8,911 nt of DNA from Alistipes sp. (lineage in GTDB: Bacteria; Bacteroidota; Bacteroidia; Bacteroidales; Rikenellaceae), in NCBI GenBank assembly GCA_029065825.1, contig JAIEHQ010000182.1:1-8911 (forward strand). Reading direction: 5' to 3'. The notes beneath the pieces are model-generated. The model was not told the origin of the DNA. It did no database searches and worked only from the letters and a program-made list of their open reading frames with translations. The position numbers were made by a program, and so were the translations under genes. This document shows, in pieces, positions 7,457 through 8,911 of this stretch (position 1 is its first letter; each line of letters starts with the position of its first letter).

Positions 7457-8644
7457 ATGAAAAGACGCAACATATTCGCGGCGACGGCCGCTCTCGCAGT
7501 CGTCGGCTGCGGTCTTTGGTTGGCTCTCCGTCCGCGCGGCGGAGAGCAGATCCGGTTGGAGACGGCTCCCGTAAGCCGCATCGCCCTTTCGAACTCGGTT
7601 ACGGCCACCGGAACGGTGGAGCCTGTGACGCAGGTCGAGATCGGCACCCAGGTCTCGGGCATCATCGCACGCCTTTATGCCGACTACAACGACCGGGTGC
7701 ATGCCGGCCAGCTGATCGCCGAGATGGACAAGGAGACCCTTCAGGCCGAACTCGAGTCGTCGGAGGCGCAACTGGCCAGCAGCAAGACCGAATACGACTA
7801 TCAGACCAAGAACTTCGCCCGCACCAGGGGGCTGCATGAAAAGGAACTCGTCAGCGATGCCGAGTACGACGAGGCGCTCTACCTCTACGAGAAGGCCCGC
7901 AACGCCTACCTGCAGAGTCAGGCGGCGATGGTCAAGGTCAAGCGCAACCTGGGCTATGCGACCATTACCTCGCCCATCGACGGAGTGGTCATCAGCCGTG
8001 CCGTCGAGGAGGGACAGACCGTCGCCGCGGGATTCTCCACCCCGACGCTTTTTACCATTGCCGCCGACCTGACGCAGATGCAGGTGGTCGCCGACGTGGA
8101 CGAGGCCGACATCGGCCAGGTGTCGGAGGGGCAGCGGGTTGCTTTCTCGGTCGATGCCTATCCCGACGACACGTTCGAGGGAGTGGTCGAACAGGTGCGC
8201 CTGGAGGCGACCGTCGAATCGAATGTCGTGACCTACGAGGTGGTCATCACGGCACCCAATCCCGATCTGAAGCTCAAGCCGGGCATGACGGCCAACGTGA
8301 CGGTCTTCACGCTCGAAAAGGAGGATGCGCCGGCGATTCCGACCCGCGCGCTGCGATTCGTGCCCGACGAGGAGCTGCTCGCCCGGATCGACCTGCGCCT
8401 GGGCGCTGCCGCAGGCGAGCACCGTCCCGGACTGCGGGAGGTGTGGATCCGCCGGGGCGACGAGCTTTTGCCCCGGCTTGTCGAGACGGGGGCCGTCAGC
8501 GGCGATATGACCGAGATCCTGGAGGGGTTGTCGGAGGGCGATACGGTGGTGACGGGACTTGCCGTCGCACGTCCCGAAGTGGCCGCCTCCGCACCCGAGC
8601 GCAGTCCTTTCATGCCCCAGCGTCCGGGCAGCAACAAACGATAA
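7457..8644 (+). CDS. MacA/HlyD-like periplasmic adaptor subunit
   Basis: A 395-residue membrane fusion protein that should link the TolC-family channel to the MacB-type ATPase encoded next. MKRRN and a hydrophobic helix (6-24) anchor it in the inner membrane. A lipoyl-like half domain (GTVEPVTQVEIGTQVSGII, 52-70) leads to a coiled-coil hairpin (about 93-165), then the second lipoyl half (YATITSPIDGVVISRAVEEG, 167-186). A beta-barrel (206-285, with VDVDEADIGQV 213-223 and KPGMTANVTV 274-283) and a membrane-proximal domain (291-370, VETGAVSGDMTEILEGLSEG 342-361) follow. The hairpin length matches MacA-type ABC adaptors. I chose the ATG at 7457, since translation from the in-frame TTG at 7436, which overlaps the TolC stop, would only add seven polar residues. 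V-V-G-C at 15-18 resembles a lipobox, but the hydrophobic stretch continues beyond the Cys, so a transmembrane anchor is more likely. The C-terminal tail (378-395) is low in structure. Confidence 0.93.
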   Translation: MKRRNIFAATAALAVVGCGLWLALRPRGGEQIRLETAPVSRIALSNSVTATGTVEPVTQVEIGTQVSGIIARLYADYNDRVHAGQLIAEMDKETLQAELESSEAQLASSKTEYDYQTKNFARTRGLHEKELVSDAEYDEALYLYEKARNAYLQSQAAMVKVKRNLGYATITSPIDGVVISRAVEEGQTVAAGFSTPTLFTIAADLTQMQVVADVDEADIGQVSEGQRVAFSVDAYPDDTFEGVVEQVRLEATVESNVVTYEVVITAPNPDLKLKPGMTANVTVFTLEKEDAPAIPTRALRFVPDEELLARIDLRLGAAAGEHRPGLREVWIRRGDELLPRLVETGAVSGDMTEILEGLSEGDTVVTGLAVARPEVAASAPERSPFMPQRPGSNKR

Positions 8645-8660
8645 ACGACCGGCATCGGCT

Positions 8661-8911
8661 ATGAGGGAGGTAATCCGTTTAGAGAACGTGCGCCGCGACT
8701 TCGTGGTCGGCGGCGAGACGGTCCACGCCCTGCGCGGCGTGTCGCTTACGATCCACGAAGGGGAGTTCGTGACGATCATGGGTACTTCGGGTTCGGGCAA
8801 GAGTACGCTGCTCAATCTACTCGGCTGCCTGGACCGCCCCACGTCGGGCGAGTATTTCCTCGACGGCTCGGCGGTGCGGTCGATGGACAAGCCCGCCCGG
8901 GCCGCGCTGCG
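8661..8911 (+). CDS. MacB/LolD-type ABC transporter ATP-binding protein, 5' part
   Basis: The first 83 codons of an ABC ATPase, cut by the window end. Visible: IRLENVRRDF (5-14), the A-loop region strand; VHALRGVSLTIHEGEF (21-36); the Walker A motif GTSGSGKST (41-49); and LLNLLGCLDRPTSGEYFLDG (50-69), characteristic of the MacB/LolD/FtsE group. It starts 16 nt after the adaptor stop, so it is the third gene of the efflux operon. The window does not show whether it is a full MacB (ATPase fused to a membrane domain of about 400 residues) or a stand-alone ATPase with separate permeases, as is common in Bacteroidota. The Walker B and signature motifs lie beyond the edge. The substrate (macrolide, peptide, lipoprotein or other) is unknown. 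Confidence 0.92.
   Translation, partial: MREVIRLENVRRDFVVGGETVHALRGVSLTIHEGEFVTIMGTSGSGKSTLLNLLGCLDRPTSGEYFLDGSAVRSMDKPARAAL

Overview
The window looks like chromosomal DNA from a GC-rich member of the Bacteroidota, probably an Alistipes/Rikenellaceae-like gut bacterium. This rests on three things. Exact or near-exact Bacteroidota promoters (TTTG or TTG, about 19-20 bases, then TAnnTTTG) precede the tRNA, the lipoprotein gene and the efflux operon, and the -7 box alone precedes rnpB. The coding genes have few recognisable Shine-Dalgarno sites. The protein families (LAB_N domain protein, TolC/MacA/MacB set, SPII lipoprotein) also fit. The genus is an inference; the phylum is well supported.

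Left part (1-3426, minus strand). A compact three-gene operon, in transcription order: a GT2 glycosyltransferase of the DPM1/ArnC type (2695-3426), a small membrane protein made of two tandem LAB_N domains (2053-2682), and a GT83/ArnT-like integral membrane glycosyltransferase (495-2066). Gaps are 12 nt and then a 14-nt overlap. Together they look like a polyprenyl-phosphate-sugar pathway: GT2 loads a sugar on the lipid carrier, GT83 transfers it outside the inner membrane to lipid A or another acceptor, and the LAB_N protein may fill the flippase slot. A likely terminator lies at 267-297; 1-494 holds no gene I can support.

Middle (3530-5970). A minus-strand tRNA-Leu(GAG) with its own promoter and terminator is divergent from a plus-strand gene for a 512-residue SPII lipoprotein of unknown function, built from three diverged copies of one domain of about 130-145 residues. 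It is followed by the RNase P RNA gene (rnpB) with a strong terminator.

Right part (5966-8911, plus strand). A structured 130-nt intergenic stretch with a 21-bp tandem repeat leads to a clean promoter and a tripartite efflux operon: TolC-family outer membrane channel (6123-7439), MacA/HlyD-like periplasmic adaptor (7457-8644) and the first 83 codons of a MacB-type ABC ATPase (8661 to the window end). These should form a pump or secretion channel spanning both membranes.

Most points worth a second look concern the GT2/LAB_N/GT83 cassette (including a G9 tract inside the LAB_N gene), the triplicated lipoprotein, and candidate operators at the lipoprotein and efflux promoters.
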